Assembly: GCA_016802295.1 (NCBI GenBank)
Contig: JAESIW010000020.1
Span: forward strand, 1,361,502-1,425,501
DNA length: 64,000 nt
Direction of reading: 5' to 3'
From: Brachionus rotundiformis
Lineage: Eukaryota > Rotifera > Eurotatoria > Ploima > Brachionidae
Below the pieces are notes generated by a model. The model was given only the letters and a program-made list of their open reading frames with translations. It was not told the origin of the DNA and made no database searches. Of the stretch, positions 36,138-48,852 are shown in pieces. A program made the translations under genes and the position numbers. The first letter of the stretch is position 1. Each line of letters opens with the position of its first letter.

Positions 36138-39100
36138 TTATTGTTTTTTTAACATATTTGCCTTGATGTATGAAAAAGCGAAAATAAATTGAGCCCAGTA
36201 GTAGTCTTCAAGCTCGAGTTGTTTGCCGTAAAAGCCTTAAAAACAATTCAAAAATTAATTTTAATTTTAATTTTTAATCTTTAGTACCTTCTATATACTG
36301 AACATTGGACATAAAAGTCGGTGGATTTGCCATTATAATTACATAAATAAGCACGGGATGCAAATCGTCCGCACAAACAGGTGATTTGGCGATAGCCAGT
36401 AAATTTTGAATTATCAGCATACATTTGCGTATACAGGCAAGTTTATCCTGAGGAGTTCGATAAATATTAAGTCTTTTTAGTTCCTTTTGAGCTGCTGTCC
36501 AAGGACACTCCTAAAATAATTTGAAAAAAAATTAACTAAATTATTTAAATAAAATAAATTAATTAAAAAATTAAAAAAACTTTATCTCTCAAATAAATTT
36601 TAAGAAGATTACATTAATATAAATTTCGGATATGCCGATGAGTGGATGTGATGGTGTGATTTCGTTTGCCAAATTTTTCAAGCACTCTGAGATCATTTTG
36701 TCTTTGTCATGATCGATCTCGCCATTTGGATACATGACAAAACTATAAACTTTTGACAATAAGAGTCTTTCGATGGATACATGGCACAATTGAACCATTT
36801 CCTCATGGCAACCGTTTAACAAAACATCATATTCTGTTTTTAATTGTTGTAGATATTTTTTAAATAAGTCATATTTTTCATCTACAGCTACCATTTGGCG
36901 AAAATCGTTTATAAACTTGTAGATTTGTTGCTCATTTTCTTTGGTCTCAAGGAAAAAAAGGGTGGTTACCGAAGCAAAGTGATTTGTTCTGAGCTTTTGC
37001 TGCCATTCTGCTCGCTGAAGCAACTTTTCTACCAAATTAAGAGTATAAAGAATATTCTGTTTTGATTTGGTCAAATAGGTCATGTAGTAAAGACGTCGAA
37101 TGTAGTCCTTTTTCAATGAGCGCAATAGCTTGCGGCATTCTTGGTCATTATAAACTGATACGCACCGTATTGTTTCATATAATTGTGCCTCTTTTTCTTT
37201 ATCTTGTAAACTTATTGAATCATAAAGCTGAATTTTAAGATACATCACTAAAAAATTATCTTTATTGCTCCTTAAGTGAGAAGAATTTTAGACTTTGAAC
37301 TAAATGATTTTTATTTAATTACTTTAAAACATTATTTGGCGCGTAATTGTATGACATGCAGTCTGGCCAGCTTAATACAAGTCTTAGCTTTTTTTTGGCA
37401 TCTAAAAATGCTTTTGACTGTTCAAAAATAATTGGTTCCAAGAGAATATTTTGATTTTGTAAGCTGCTGTCTGAGGCAATTTTTGGTAAATTTTCCGGTA
37501 TTGACAAATCTACTAGTTGAGTTTCATTTGCGGGTAGTTGTTGCTTAAATTGAACTGGTTGCGGGGTGGATTTGGACTGGTATTTTTTAAGAATGCTGTC
37601 TACATCCTCTGCTTGAGAGCTGGTTGAGTTATTCGAGTTCTCCGTTGACGTCAATTGGTTAATGGAAGCCAGTGACTCACTATTTTGGGTAGTTGTATTT
37701 TTTGATTTATTCGATATGCTTAATCGTTGTATGGTACTTTTTTTACCATGAGAGCTATTACTTAGCTTCTCGAATATTGAAAATTTCACCGAGTTGTTAT
37801 TGTTAAAAAACTAAAATTTTTTATTTAAACAAATAAGAATGATATAAATAGATAAAAATTTTTACCGAAGGAAATCTAGTTTTGGTAGTGTTGCTTTGAC
37901 TAGATAATTCACTTTCTGGTCTTTTCTATTAAAAAAACAAAATAAAAATCTGTCAAAATTAAAAGCAAAAGAGCCATAATTACATTTGGTTCAGCGCTAC
38001 CAGGAAATATATTTATAGCAGAGCTAGCTGAAGAAGAATAACTAATGGAATAGTTAGATATAATGTTAGAATTTGGAGCATAGGGATTCTGCAGTGGATG
38101 AGTTGATTGAACAAAATCACTTAGTAAGCTTTGATTCAGTGTCGGATGATTGGAACTACAATTGCTTGAATATGTGGAATATGGAGTATATTTACTGGGA
38201 CTATTCGATTCAAAATCGGAATCTGAATTGTTATTCATTTCAGTGCTCCAAGCGGCACTGTCGCTTACTACGCTACAATGGTCATCTAAATTCTGATCGG
38301 TCTCATTTGAAATTGGGTTATTATTGGGACCAAGTCCATTTTGGGTATTTTGACTCGTCGGATTGTTTAAACTGTTTGACGAAGAGGCATTTCTGTTTGG
38401 CATGCTACTATTTAGTGAATAATCCTATAAAAATATTAATTTTATTTTTATAAGATTTATAAATGTTTTTTGTTCAATAACACTCTCTTGAAAAATTTGC
38501 AGACTTGGCCACAATTTTAAAATTATTAATTTATTGTTAAAAGATATTTCTTTGCCGATCAAAAATTTAAATTTGGAATTTTTATATCCTATTGAAATAT
38601 TTTTAAAATGAATGTTTCAAAAAACTAAAGATAAATTAATAAATTAGCTTGAAAATATTTTTATATTTTGTGTTATATATTTAATATTGAAAAATCTTGA
38701 ATTTCTTTAGTGTTTTAATTGCTTTCTTAATATCAAAAATTAAACTAGAATTTTTTTAAATTTATCAAAGGTCTTATAACTCTAAAAGCCTGGTATCATT
38801 TTTATAAAATCAATAATAATATTTATATATCTATGTAGCATCTGTTTAGCAATTTAAGCCGAAAAAAAAACTATTAAATTTAATTACCTGTTCGGAAAAA
38901 TTAACCAAATTCGATTGATTATTTGAACTTGAGCTAATAGTAGAACTAGACCCTGGTCCACTTCGCTGTGACACATATCTGGCATTAGAAGAAGTCTCAT
39001 CAATACCAAGTCGGTCATTTATTGGTTCATTAATGACAGATTCGGATGCATCTGCGTCCAAACTCCATCCAGTCTCACTTTGCTCCTCTTTGGACGGATT

Positions 39101-42100
39101 TATTTTATTTATCTCAAATTTACAAAATTTGTCATTTATATCTTCTCGATTGCTTTTTGGTACAGCAGCTGGAAACTGAGGCTCACGTAATCCATTTGTA
39201 TTGGAGCTCGGCGTGTTGACTACAATATTTCCCAATGAGTTCACATTTGAAATGTTCTGGACAGTATTGTTGGCATTGCTGTTTCGACTAGAGCTTATAT
39301 TTTGCAAATCTTCGTGGCTATGGGACGATGGTGTGTCCCTACCACTTATAATTGGAGTATTTCGGGCACTGAAATTGTCAAAATCACTCAAACTTTCATT
39401 CTCAAGCTGATTTACTTCATTTTGATCATTATCTCCATCTTCATCATTTGAGGATATGGAATGGCATTCGGTGGTTTCACAAGCTTCAGAAATTCCTTCT
39501 AAAAATATTGAAAACTAAAAAAAAACAGAGCTTAATTTTCCTACCAACACTACCATCATGTCTTGATCGAATATCATCTCTATCTATGACAGAATCAGGC
39601 CGCGTTTTAATACTCGGCTCAAATGAATTGTCTAATTCTAGTTTTTTGGATTTATTGGTCTGCTTATTAGTCCTTGTCATAGTTCTGGTATTTGCAAAAG
39701 AATCATAGTCGTTTAGTACTTTTTCCTCGGTCAACATCCCGGGACAGTCAAAGCCTTTATCATTTATGTTTATGACTAATATTTTGCATCCATCCTCCAA
39801 ATTTGGCTCTTTTACCAAATGATTAACAGCATCGGCACTGTCAGGACTAAGAAGATTGACCTTCCGATTCGAATTAAAAAAAGTGCAGCTTTTTTCCAAA
39901 GAATCATTGATATAATCATTTGGAATGATTGTCTTTAGCCAATTTGATTCATCATTATCAACCAAGGATGCTTCTTTGCTTACTTGTCGAGTAAAAATTA
40001 ACTTAAATTAAAGAGAAAACAATTCAAAATTTTTCATGTAAAAATATCCAAGTCCAAGTACCAGACGATGCAAATCATGCAAGGTGATCATTACTGAATT
40101 TCTGATTATTAGACTTGCGGGAGAGAATGTCGAAGAATTGGTAGCTGATGAAACAGTTGACATATTTGATGGAGCGTCATTTGCTTGGCTGTTGAGAATT
40201 GATGGTAATTCGAAGGGCTCGGAGTTGTTTGAACCAGCATTTCGTGATTTTCCATAAGATGATATTATATTATTAACAATATCTGACACACAATTCTATT
40301 AAAGTTTAATTAATTTTAGACCTTTTTAAATAAATTCAAGGCAAAAAAGAAGTTCAAACAAAACTAAAATTTTAACAAAAACACCAAGCATACCAAGAAT
40401 GGCCAAAGAGGTTACAATTCATAGATTAATTCTTTTCTATCGAAAACTTTTGAAATATTTATACTTTAATTACAATATCATTTAGCTAAATTTTTAAAAA
40501 TAAACAAAAATTGACTACTATTTAGCCTTATTTTCTTCCCTAAAAAATAACTGGATATTTTTTAGATTAAAGTAGTTGAACAAATTTTTAAAAAAGATAG
40601 TAAATTTAATTGTTCTGCTAAAAAAATTAAATCTAAAATCGAAAAATCGAAACTATTTTTGTACCAGTTTAGAAATTGCCGATACCGTCTTAAAAGGTGT
40701 ATTTGAAGATCGAAATTGGCTTAAGGGTAGCTTAAATCAAGGCGACAAGAGAGTTTTTAGTTGCCTAACTTTGGGAAAAAGATCCATTTTTTCTTTTTCT
40801 TGTTTTTTTTTGTACTTTTTAAAATCATCAATAAAAATTAATATTATTTATTGATAATGTGAATCAATTAATTTTTTTGCATATCATAAAAACAAAATTT
40901 AATAGAAGAAAAATTAATTTAGTATCACATTTTAAAATACTTATTTTTAAGATGGTCGATTGTTTAAGAATTAATTTATGAAAAAAAAATAAAATCATGC
41001 AAAAAATATTTCGAAAAGCATCTAAAATTATAAAGTAATGACATAACAAAAACACTCTGAATCTCCATAACTTGGAGAATCAATTGAATACATTTAAAAC
41101 TTAAAACAACCAAAATGCTTTAACTTACTGAAATTTTATCAGTCTATCAAGAAATAAAAATATAAATTAGAAAAAAATAATTTGTTTAAAATTATTTATT
41201 AAATTATTATCAACTTACGTTCCTGAATTTAGAATACAAATCTTGTGCTTTTGGATCCTTATCATCATCTGACATTGCCAAAACCTGAAGTATATTGGCA
41301 ATCTGCATTATTTACCAAATTAGAATACTTTTTTTTTTTCATGCTTGGTAAAATTACTTGCATAAGATTGTGCCGGGCTACATTACTTATCTGAACATCT
41401 GAAAGAACTCCATAGGGCTCTGGGTCACAAATAGCCGGACAAATGTACAATGCCATGATCAAATCACAACATAACTTTCGTGCTAGCTAAGAAATTTTTA
41501 ATTTTTAAGTATTTAGAATAATGTTTAAATTTTAATTACTTCAGCTGAGTTTGGTCTATTTGTTTTGCCAATGAGAACAAAAATCTGGTTGACCAGCCAA
41601 CTCATTGAAGGAGGAAATGCATATAAACTAGAACTAATACTGTCTATAAACGATATTGCTGTATCATAAAGTAGATTAACTATTTTCTCGCGATATTTTT
41701 GAGTTTTTATTTTATATTCTTTGGAACTTGGATGACCAAATTTGTTGATTCTTTCCTCAATTGAAAATCTTGCCATTGCTTTGTCCGGATCAATATCCAA
41801 AAACCATTCATCGGTCAATATTTTATGTATAGGTTCGTGTAGTGCTGTTATCAAAAAAAGCTGGGCTGAGTACGAAAACGAAGTGTACATTTTGAAAAGT
41901 ATATTAAATGAACAAGATTGTTTGCGGATTAGTTTCCTCAGGTCCAAGACTTCTTCGCAACAAAATTGATTTTTCATCAAACTTTTCAGCAATTGTAAGC
42001 ACAATGACTCGTCTTGTACAAGAACACAATTGCCGTACAGAGATTGGAAAATAATTTGGATCAAGTTTTGAGGTGAAAATGTCTGGTTGTCTATTCCGCG

Positions 42101-42551
42101 AATAAACTCGGCATTTGTCATAAAATATCCTGAGTTATTTATTTTTTCTGATTTGAGGATCAGATTGGCCAAGTACTGAGGCTTATCTCTTAAGGATTTT
42201 AAAAATTCACTTATATAATAATCATAGTGGCTTAATATTTTATAAGATTCGATAAATTGATGATTATTTGTAATTAATGAAAATTTTTTACATTGATCTT
42301 TTATAGATTTATTGCGTCCGAATATAAGTTCATCTAATATTAAATGTTGCCGAGATATGAGCCATTGTTTGCTAAACAATTTTTCGGATTTTTTAATCAG
42401 CTAACAGATAAGATAAGAAATAGTATGATCTTAATATGAAAAATAATTATTTTACCTGATCATAAAGGTCTACGAGGTGCTTTTTTTCGGACTGAACGAA
42501 CATGGCTTCGTCCTTAAGGCGCTTAATCAAATTATTCAAGTCTTCGTCCAT
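36138..42551 (-). CDS. GAPVD1: GTPase-activating protein and VPS9 domain-containing protein 1 (RME-6 family)
   Basis: Endocytic regulator: Rab5 guanine-nucleotide exchange through VPS9, plus an N-terminal RasGAP domain. About 13 exons on the minus strand: 42551-42456, 42400-41540, 41486-41358, 41302-41219, 40295 to about 40060, about 39965-39545, 39498-38888, 38424-37984, 37925-37866, 37810 to about 37325, 37247-36613, 36510-36288, 36235-36138. Two junctions (near 40060/39965 and 37325/37247) could not be fixed by GT-AG and phase. The product is roughly 1,450 aa, close to the mammalian protein. RasGAP hallmarks include SLYGNCVLVQDES, FLITALHEPIH, YICPAICDPEPYG and NVARHNLMQ. The middle is Ser/Asn-rich and disordered. 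VPS9 hallmarks include LKIQLYDSISLQDKEKEAQL, RCVSVYNDQECRKLL, YRTPQDKLACIRKC, ADDLHPVLIYVII and the terminal YYWAQFIFAFSYIK. Intron 4 is about 923 nt and another is 463 nt; the rest are short. Confidence 0.93.
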
Positions 42552-43382
42552 TTCCGAGCTGAACTCTTGTTTTTGGAAATTTTGCTAGTGTTTTAATTTA
42601 TCTTAATTTATTTGGTTTTTTATAAAAGTTGTTAAAGAAATTAATTTTACATCTTTTATTTGTTAAAATGAAAAAAAAAGCTGATAAAATTTTAAAAAAA
42701 AATAATTTTAAATTAATTTATAATTATGATCTTTCAAATTGTTATTAATATTATAATTATTTCGAATTATCTTTCTAAAAAATTAAGGTAAAGTGAATAC
42801 AACTTGAGGCTAAATTTATATGAACAAATCAACAGTTATACTTTTGATTGCATGATTTCAAATTATTCTAAATATTTGAATGCAAATTAGCATTAAATAT
42901 ACTAATTTTGGCAGCTTGTTATTCTATTAAGACAAAACTAAGATTTTGTAAGGTTTGACAAAAAAATTATTTCATTATAATTCAAATAAGCTTCGAAATT
43001 TGGCTATTTATTTCATGTCCAGAGTCTACATTTTCAAGTTTGAATCGACGTTTTTTGGGATATTTATTTATAATAAGATAAATTGGCCAAATGGCAGTTT
43101 TATAAGATTGGAAAATACTCATTCCATCAGTATTGATTGTTGGTATTATAAATCTTGAATAGCTATCATTCTATATTGTATTTTCATTAGGAAAAGTTAG
43201 TGTAAAAAAAGAAGTTTTATTTTATATTTGTTCTATTTTAATCTAACACTTTGTCAAGTTGTGTTTGAAACCACAACAGATCAAATGATAGAAAAAGTTG
43301 GCTAATTCAGAGCACACATGACAATTTAAATGGTATGTTCTTGTTTAAAAAACAAAATTACTTTTTCTTCACTAAATTTACT
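42552..43382. other. GAPVD1 upstream spacer
   Basis: A/T-rich. Short ORFs here have no coding character, and no element boundary is seen before the MITE at 43385. Confidence 0.4.
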
Positions 43383-43384
43383 TA

Positions 43385-43619
43385 CAGTGGTGATTTGATA
43401 CCAGTTTTTTACGAAAAATGACTTAAATTATCGAGATTTTCAAAAAATTTTTTTCAATTTTGAATTTAGTAAATTTACCAATATATACGTAATTTTTCGT
43501 AAAATAATTCTTTTTCACCTTCGGATTTTACGTTAATTAACGTAAAATGTGGTAACATTTGGTTAATTTACGGTATTTTACGTAATTTTCCGTAAAAAAC
43601 TGGTATCAAATCACCACTG
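43385..43619. mobile_element. Tc1/mariner-like MITE, 235 bp, perfect 29-bp TIRs, TA duplication
   Basis: Left end 43385-43413 begins CAGTGGTGATTTGATACCAG. Right end 43591-43619 is its exact reverse complement over 29 bp. Both ends are flanked by the dinucleotide TA (43383-43384 and 43620-43621), the target duplication of Tc1/mariner elements, whose ends often start CAGT. The interior is noncoding. It holds repeated TTACGTAA-like words and a perfect 24-bp palindrome at 43525-43548. The identical arms suggest recent insertion or transposase-driven constraint. No transposase ORF lies inside, so it would need a helper in trans. Confidence 0.9.
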
Positions 43620-43728
43620 TAGTGATAGTAAAAAAGAAAACTGATTTTTAATTTTACTCAATCAAAATAAAAATACAATTTTTACAATTTTATTACAAAA
43701 ATATATGTTTTCAAACAAAAATTCTGAA

Positions 43729-44266
43729 TCAATAAACAAAAAAATATTGTCTAACAAACCATTTACCAGCTTTTTTCTTTTTTCCTGGTTTTGGTTTACG
43801 ACCAATTATTGAGTCATAAAACTTTTCTGGTATTTTCAAAATCTTCTTAGTTAAGCATATTAACAGAATATGTTTAAATAAAACTCCTTGAGGTAAGTAT
43901 AGCAAGTACGTGTGGAATGTATCCAATTTTCAGTATTAAATTTAAGTATTCTATATTTAATGATTTTTTTCTAAACTTATCAAACGTCATACCGTCATAA
44001 TACTGACAACTCCCTTCTTCCAAACAACTTTCGTCACATTCTAACCCATCATAAATTAGCTTTTGTGCTTTTGTCCAAAAAGCATCACAGTTCGAGCAAT
44101 AAATAAAGTTATCAAACTTGATTATCTTTCCATCATCATCTTGAAAATAAGTGACTAAAGAGTCAAAATTAGGAGAGATAACACTTCCAATAGAGTGCCT
44201 TAAAAAATTTAATAAATAAATTCTGGTAGGTCTATGATTAAAAAATACTGAGTAGACCAAGCTCAA
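43729..44266 (-). pseudogene. Decayed ORF of unknown origin, frame broken near 43900
   Basis: The minus strand has a frame (44266-43874) with a Cys-containing stretch, YCSNCDAFW, then ECDESCLEEGSCQYYDGM. It then continues in another frame (43926-43729) with a basic patch, GRKPKPGKKKKAGK. The shift point has no GT-AG pair compatible with the local intron size. The upstream frame has no ATG; its first codon is TTG. I do not recognise the family. The cysteine pairs could bind metal. Lying between a MITE and a foldback element, it is most likely a transposon-derived or decayed gene fragment, but a short-exon gene is not excluded. Confidence 0.35.
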
Positions 44267-44809
44267 CTGATAATTGCTTTTTTTAAATTTGTTTCATTTG
44301 AATTTTCAGAGCCGATTTCTAGAGAAAATTTTTTTTCCAGTTAAGACTTGTAAATTGTAAAAATTTCAAGATTTTCATTCATTTTGTCTCAATTTTTTTA
44401 GATAAATTTTAAAAAAAGTAATTCGCTCAAAAAAAATTCAAAATTGTAAACGGAAAAATTTGCAATATTTTTTTTCTATTAAAATTAATTAGTTTAATTT
44501 TTATTAAAAATTTAAAATATTAATAATTACCTTAAAAAACAATTTTCAATTAAGATTTTTTCAAGTTACAACATTATTTATTTTATTTTTTTAAAAAATA
44601 ATTTGGAAGTAAGAAACTGTCCGGCTGTTTGGAGAAATTTAATTTAAATATTTCAATGTTTTATTTTTTTTAATAATTATATAAGCAATTAATATTTTAA
44701 TTTATTAAATAAATGAAGTGTTAATCGGTCTTAATGACATGGGCGCTAGCCTGTTGATTAACCTTGAAATTGAATTGAGTTTTTGAGATCACTAATTACT
44801 GAAATTTGC

Positions 44810-45235
44810 AGTGGTGATTTGGTATAAGAGTCCATGGTAAATTTTGCTTGGGTATGTTTTATGGAATAAGTACTAATAGTGAAAAATAAATTTACACAAT
44901 TTACAGAACAACCATTTGGGCTTTGTGAAATCTGGTGCTTTTTCCAAAAACTTTATAACTCTTTCAAAAAGTAAAAAAGTGGTTCAGTTAAACCTTCATG
45001 GTAGAACATATATAATCGTATATTTTAATGTATTCTTTGACAAATCTATAAATTAGAAATTAAATTTTAATTTATTTAAGCAATGTACATTTTGAGAGGA
45101 TCATCCTGCTAATGATGTGAAAAAGTTTTTCACATTAGCAGACTTGAAAGTCGCACCATGTTGCGATTACAGAACCAAATTTTTGAAAAAAGTTATAAAG
45201 CGTTTTTAGCATTGTACCAAATTCCTTGTAAAAGA
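44810..45235. repeat. Degenerate foldback element with central hairpin
   Basis: Two imperfect inverted arms, about 44930-45000 and 45165-45225, share CTTTATAACT followed by a TTTCAAAAA-like run and TGGTTC. Between them sits a strong hairpin, CTGCTAATG...TGAAAAA / TTTTTCACATTAGCAG (45109-45147), with a 3-nt bulge. The left outer end (44809) starts GCAGTGGTGATTTGGTAT, nearly the same as the MITE terminus at 43385. No matching right terminus was found, so the element is truncated or diverged. Confidence 0.5.
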
Positions 45236-45369
45236 ATTAGGCAGCATTTGTTAATTTTACTAAAAAGTTTAAAATAAACTTTTATGTGCTAATATTTTCC
45301 AAAAATGATCACCAAAATTTTATAATCTTCATAAAAAGTTTTGATTTTATAAAAAATTTTAAAATAGAT

Positions 45370-45890
45370 ATGCTCACTCTATTTACTGAAGAAACATTAT
45401 TTATTCGACTTTTATCAGAACCAATCTGGAGTTTGTAATACAGGTTTGGAATCCAAAACCATGAAAATATCAATTAAATCAATTAGATGAAAGGCAGAGC
45501 ACTCAAGTCTATTTAAATCTATGCTTTAGTGATAGGCTTAATAGATTTAGAACTAAAGATTATTTAAAAATGATAATATAAAGAAATCGGATTGAGTGCT
45601 TCAAAATCAGTTCTAATTCAGAGAAGATGAATTGAAAATTTGTAAGAACGTTTGGAACAGTTTTTAAGGAAGCTAGAAATATCTAAATTTAATTCCATTA
45701 ATTGTGTAGAATTCAATAAATTTGAATGTTTTCCGATTGGAAAGTTGGTTAAATGAGAACAGGAGCTGAGGAATACTATGCTAATTATACTAACTAACTT
45801 GGATGGTATAAAAAAATTCATTCATCGAAATATTAGTGCTTTTGATTATTGAACAATAGAAATTAAATAACTTTGGGTGATTATTATTAA
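45370..45890 (+). mobile_element. Degenerate LINE C-terminal remnant
   Basis: The plus-strand translation gives LEFVIQVWNPK near 45428-45460, matching the LEYxxxVWNP block of LINE reverse transcriptases. DERQST then CFSDRLNRFRTKDYLK and a truncated continuation follow in shifting frames. The block ends with TGATTATTATTAATTAT near 45880, an ATT-type tail like the other remnants. Stops and frameshifts make it inactive. Confidence 0.6.
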
Positions 45891-47471
45891 TTATCTTGCT
45901 AATTGATTAATTATTAAACAAATTCTTGAAAATTTTTACTAGTTTATGAAAAAATATATAATTGAATTTTATTTGATTAACAACAAAATCAAGAAAAATA
46001 CTGTTTTATATAATTGATATGTAGGTTTATAACTAAACAGAATAACAAACGAACTAGTAATAAAATATCTTAAAAAACATATGTAGGCTTCGAAAAATGG
46101 GAATACCAATAATCAAAAGCTAAGATTCACATACTACAGTTTAAATCAAAAAAAAAATAGTCCAAATTTTTTATACTAATACAAAGTGTTCAATTATTTT
46201 CTTTTTTTTTATTTAATAAAATCTAATTTTTTATATTTAAATTCAAGCTTTTTAAAAGAGAATTGTCCTGATGATTTGATAATACTTTTCAAAACCAAAA
46301 AGCTTTTATAAATATTTTATTTCAGGTTATCATTTCTTTCAAATTATGTAATCAACTAAATAAATTTAGTTAAGCCATAAGCTTTAAATTTATTACAAGA
46401 TTTTAGCTATATAATCAAGCTTTAATCTAAAATCCGAAAATGACTTCATACTTTTATTATTCATTTTTCCGAATATGAATTTATAATCCAAAGTAATTGA
46501 GCTAATAGTTTATATCAAAGGTTGAAAACAATAATTTCAGATTTATGATAATAATTTTGAAACTTTATCTACAAGTTCTAGATTGAAAATAATCCACTCT
46601 TGTTTATAAACTTATCAGAAATGACTGCTTAAAAAAGGAGGAATTCCAAAACATAGGATTACTTTCAATTTAAAATAAATATAGATTGGTTATCTTGATT
46701 GTTTAAAAGTTAATCACCTGAGTTGATATTTAGGCGTTTATGATATAAAACTAAATCATAAAATCAGATCAGGCAATAATAATTAAACAACTGAAGAAAT
46801 TGTTAGTTGTATTTTTGAAAAATATTAACTTAAGTAGGAGTTAATGCTAAACAAAAAGTAAATACATAATACAAATACAATTATTATATCAATTCTTAAA
46901 AAATTGATATAAATTTTTCTTATAGTTACAAAATCGACCACAAGTTATAAATATTTTGACAAAATTTTATTTTTAAGTATTATTTAAAATGATATTAAAT
47001 TCAACAAATGCAATATAAATAAAAAGCCAATTTATTATAAATCAATTGTTCATCTTAAGCGAAACCCCATCAAGTTTTAGAAAAAAAGTACTCGTTCAAT
47101 TTATTATCTTCAAACCAAATAGCAAACCGACTTAAATATAAACAAATAGATAGATGAATAAATCTATAAACGTAGATCATATTCAAGAGATTTTAAAATT
47201 ATTTTTTTTTCTATTCGTTTGCTTTTGCATTCAAAATTTATAAGGTTAAATAATTTTATCTTATCTAATGAAATTAAATTACTAAAATTGAATTCAGAAA
47301 ATACCTAATAGCTCATTGCCATGTATCTTTCAAATCGTTAACATTTTGATATAAAAAGCTGATAAATAGATTGTTTCTGTTTACTTTTTTTAGACTAATA
47401 AAACCCCTTAGTATGTTTAAATTAACCATAATCTTTATGCTAATTCTTAGGATATACCTTTAGAAAAAAAA
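45891..47471. other. Long intergenic spacer
   Basis: About 1.6 kb of A/T-rich DNA without ORFs. A T-rich AG at 47449-47450 lies 21 nt before the next start codon and may end a 5'-UTR intron. Confidence 0.4.
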
Positions 47472-48652
47472 ATGCTTGAGAAGGTGCACATTCGAAGAGA
47501 ACTTAAAGAAATACCATTCGGTTTTAAGATTCAGGGTACTTTTTTAAAAAATAGCCATGAAAAAATATAATATTTGCCAAAGGTGGAGCGGATTTTTCAA
47601 TTCCACTTTCAGTGCTTCAAGTGACACCAGACAGTATTGCAGAAAGAAGTGGTTTGCGGGTTGGTGATGCTATTTTAGAAATAAATGGTACCCAGACATC
47701 GCAAATGGAGCACAATCAAGCTAAAAATGAGATAATTAGATGTGGAAATGATTTTTTTCTAACAGTGCAAAGGAATGCAGTTGATACAACCAAACCACAG
47801 TATACACCATTGTCTCAGTTAAAGTCAAATCCTCCAGTCAACTTGAGCAATATAGAGCCACCACCACCTGCTGCCAAAACTGACTTGACTGCGAATAAGA
47901 CCGAGATGATCAACATTGGCACTAGTCATAACAGAGCTCCAATGCCTTTCAATAAAGCAGTTGGAAACGGAATAGATTACAAAGCTGCTAAGCCGGCGAA
48001 TTGGAAGCCTGGTGATTATACCAAATGGGCGCCTGAAACCCCTCAACAAAATGAGCCACGTAATTAACTCTTATTTTTTACAAAGAAAAATTAATTTGTT
48101 CTGCAAAATTAGCTACAGTAACAGGAATTTTTCACAAACAGTATAATACACCAATTGGTATTTACTCGGATTCAAATGTTTTTCAAGAATTTCAGAATCA
48201 AACTAAAGGCATTTTACCTGAAATTGACAATAAAAAACCTGTCTCACATGGACCATCAACAGTTTCATCTTTTGCCAATCAAAATTACCATTCACTGCCT
48301 TCTAGTAATCCACCCATTGGCACAAACTCGTTGTCGATGCGAATGCTTAATCAAGGAATAAATGAAGCCCAAACCACCAATAGTAATTTAATTGCAAATT
48401 ATTTTTTAGTTATTTTTATTTTATTAAGGCCAGCCACTGTCAATTTTTGACCTTAAAAGAGGAAATCCTACCGGAGCAACTGTCCCCAAAGGATTTAAAA
48501 GTGTTCAAGCACCTGTAATTTTGTTAAAAGTTATCTTTCAATTTTTTATTCGATAATTTAAGACTGTTTTGCCTCCAGAGCAAAGACATGCACCTACTAG
48601 GGTTGAGTATCAAGCACAGCATGTTAAACAGAATTGGATAGAACCAAAGTAG
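47472..48652 (+). CDS. PDZ and ZM-motif protein (ALP/Enigma/ZASP family, LIM-less)
   Basis: Probable Z-disc or adhesion-site scaffold related to Zasp/LDB3/PDLIM. Five exons: 47472-47535, 47583-48059, 48113-48382, 48429-48514, 48563-48652. Introns are 46-53 nt, in phase, and the product is 328 aa. The N-terminal PDZ domain (about 1-85) has the carboxylate loop FGFKIQGGADF and continues PLSVLQVTPDSIAERSGLRV and GDAILEINGTQ. This is the ALP/Enigma version, where the PDZ lies at the very N-terminus. The ZM (ZASP-like) motif is visible at about 182-200 as HKQYNTPIGIYSD. The rest is Pro/Asn-rich. A stop follows KQNWIEPK, so no LIM domain is encoded here. It could be the short isoform of a larger locus, but the next downstream ORFs are unrelated. 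Confidence 0.86.
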
Positions 48653-48852
48653 GTTTTTGTAAAAGTAATTGATTTATTAACTAAAAAATTTTATATCAAG
48701 ATTAAATTAAAAATTGTAAATTTTTTTCTAAATCAAATGATTGAATTAACAGACTTAGCGCTCGAATTGCCTTAATAAATTTTAGCATTATTATTTTTAA
48801 TTTAATTATATTTTTTGTTTAAATAAATAGATTATTTTAAATTTGCTTTAAA

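Noticed and set aside
38073..38453. 126-aa plus-strand ORF
   Set aside because: Antisense to the disordered Ser/Asn-rich region of GAPVD1; no family features, and the opposite frame fits a conserved gene.
42955..43158. 67-aa plus-strand ORF between GAPVD1 and the MITE
   Set aside because: Composition like the intergenic DNA, no domain, and no splice partners.
43385..43619. Inverted repeat considered as a transcription terminator or CRISPR unit
   Set aside because: TA flanks, CAGT start and 235-bp size fit a MITE. The genome is eukaryotic and there is no repeat-spacer array anywhere.
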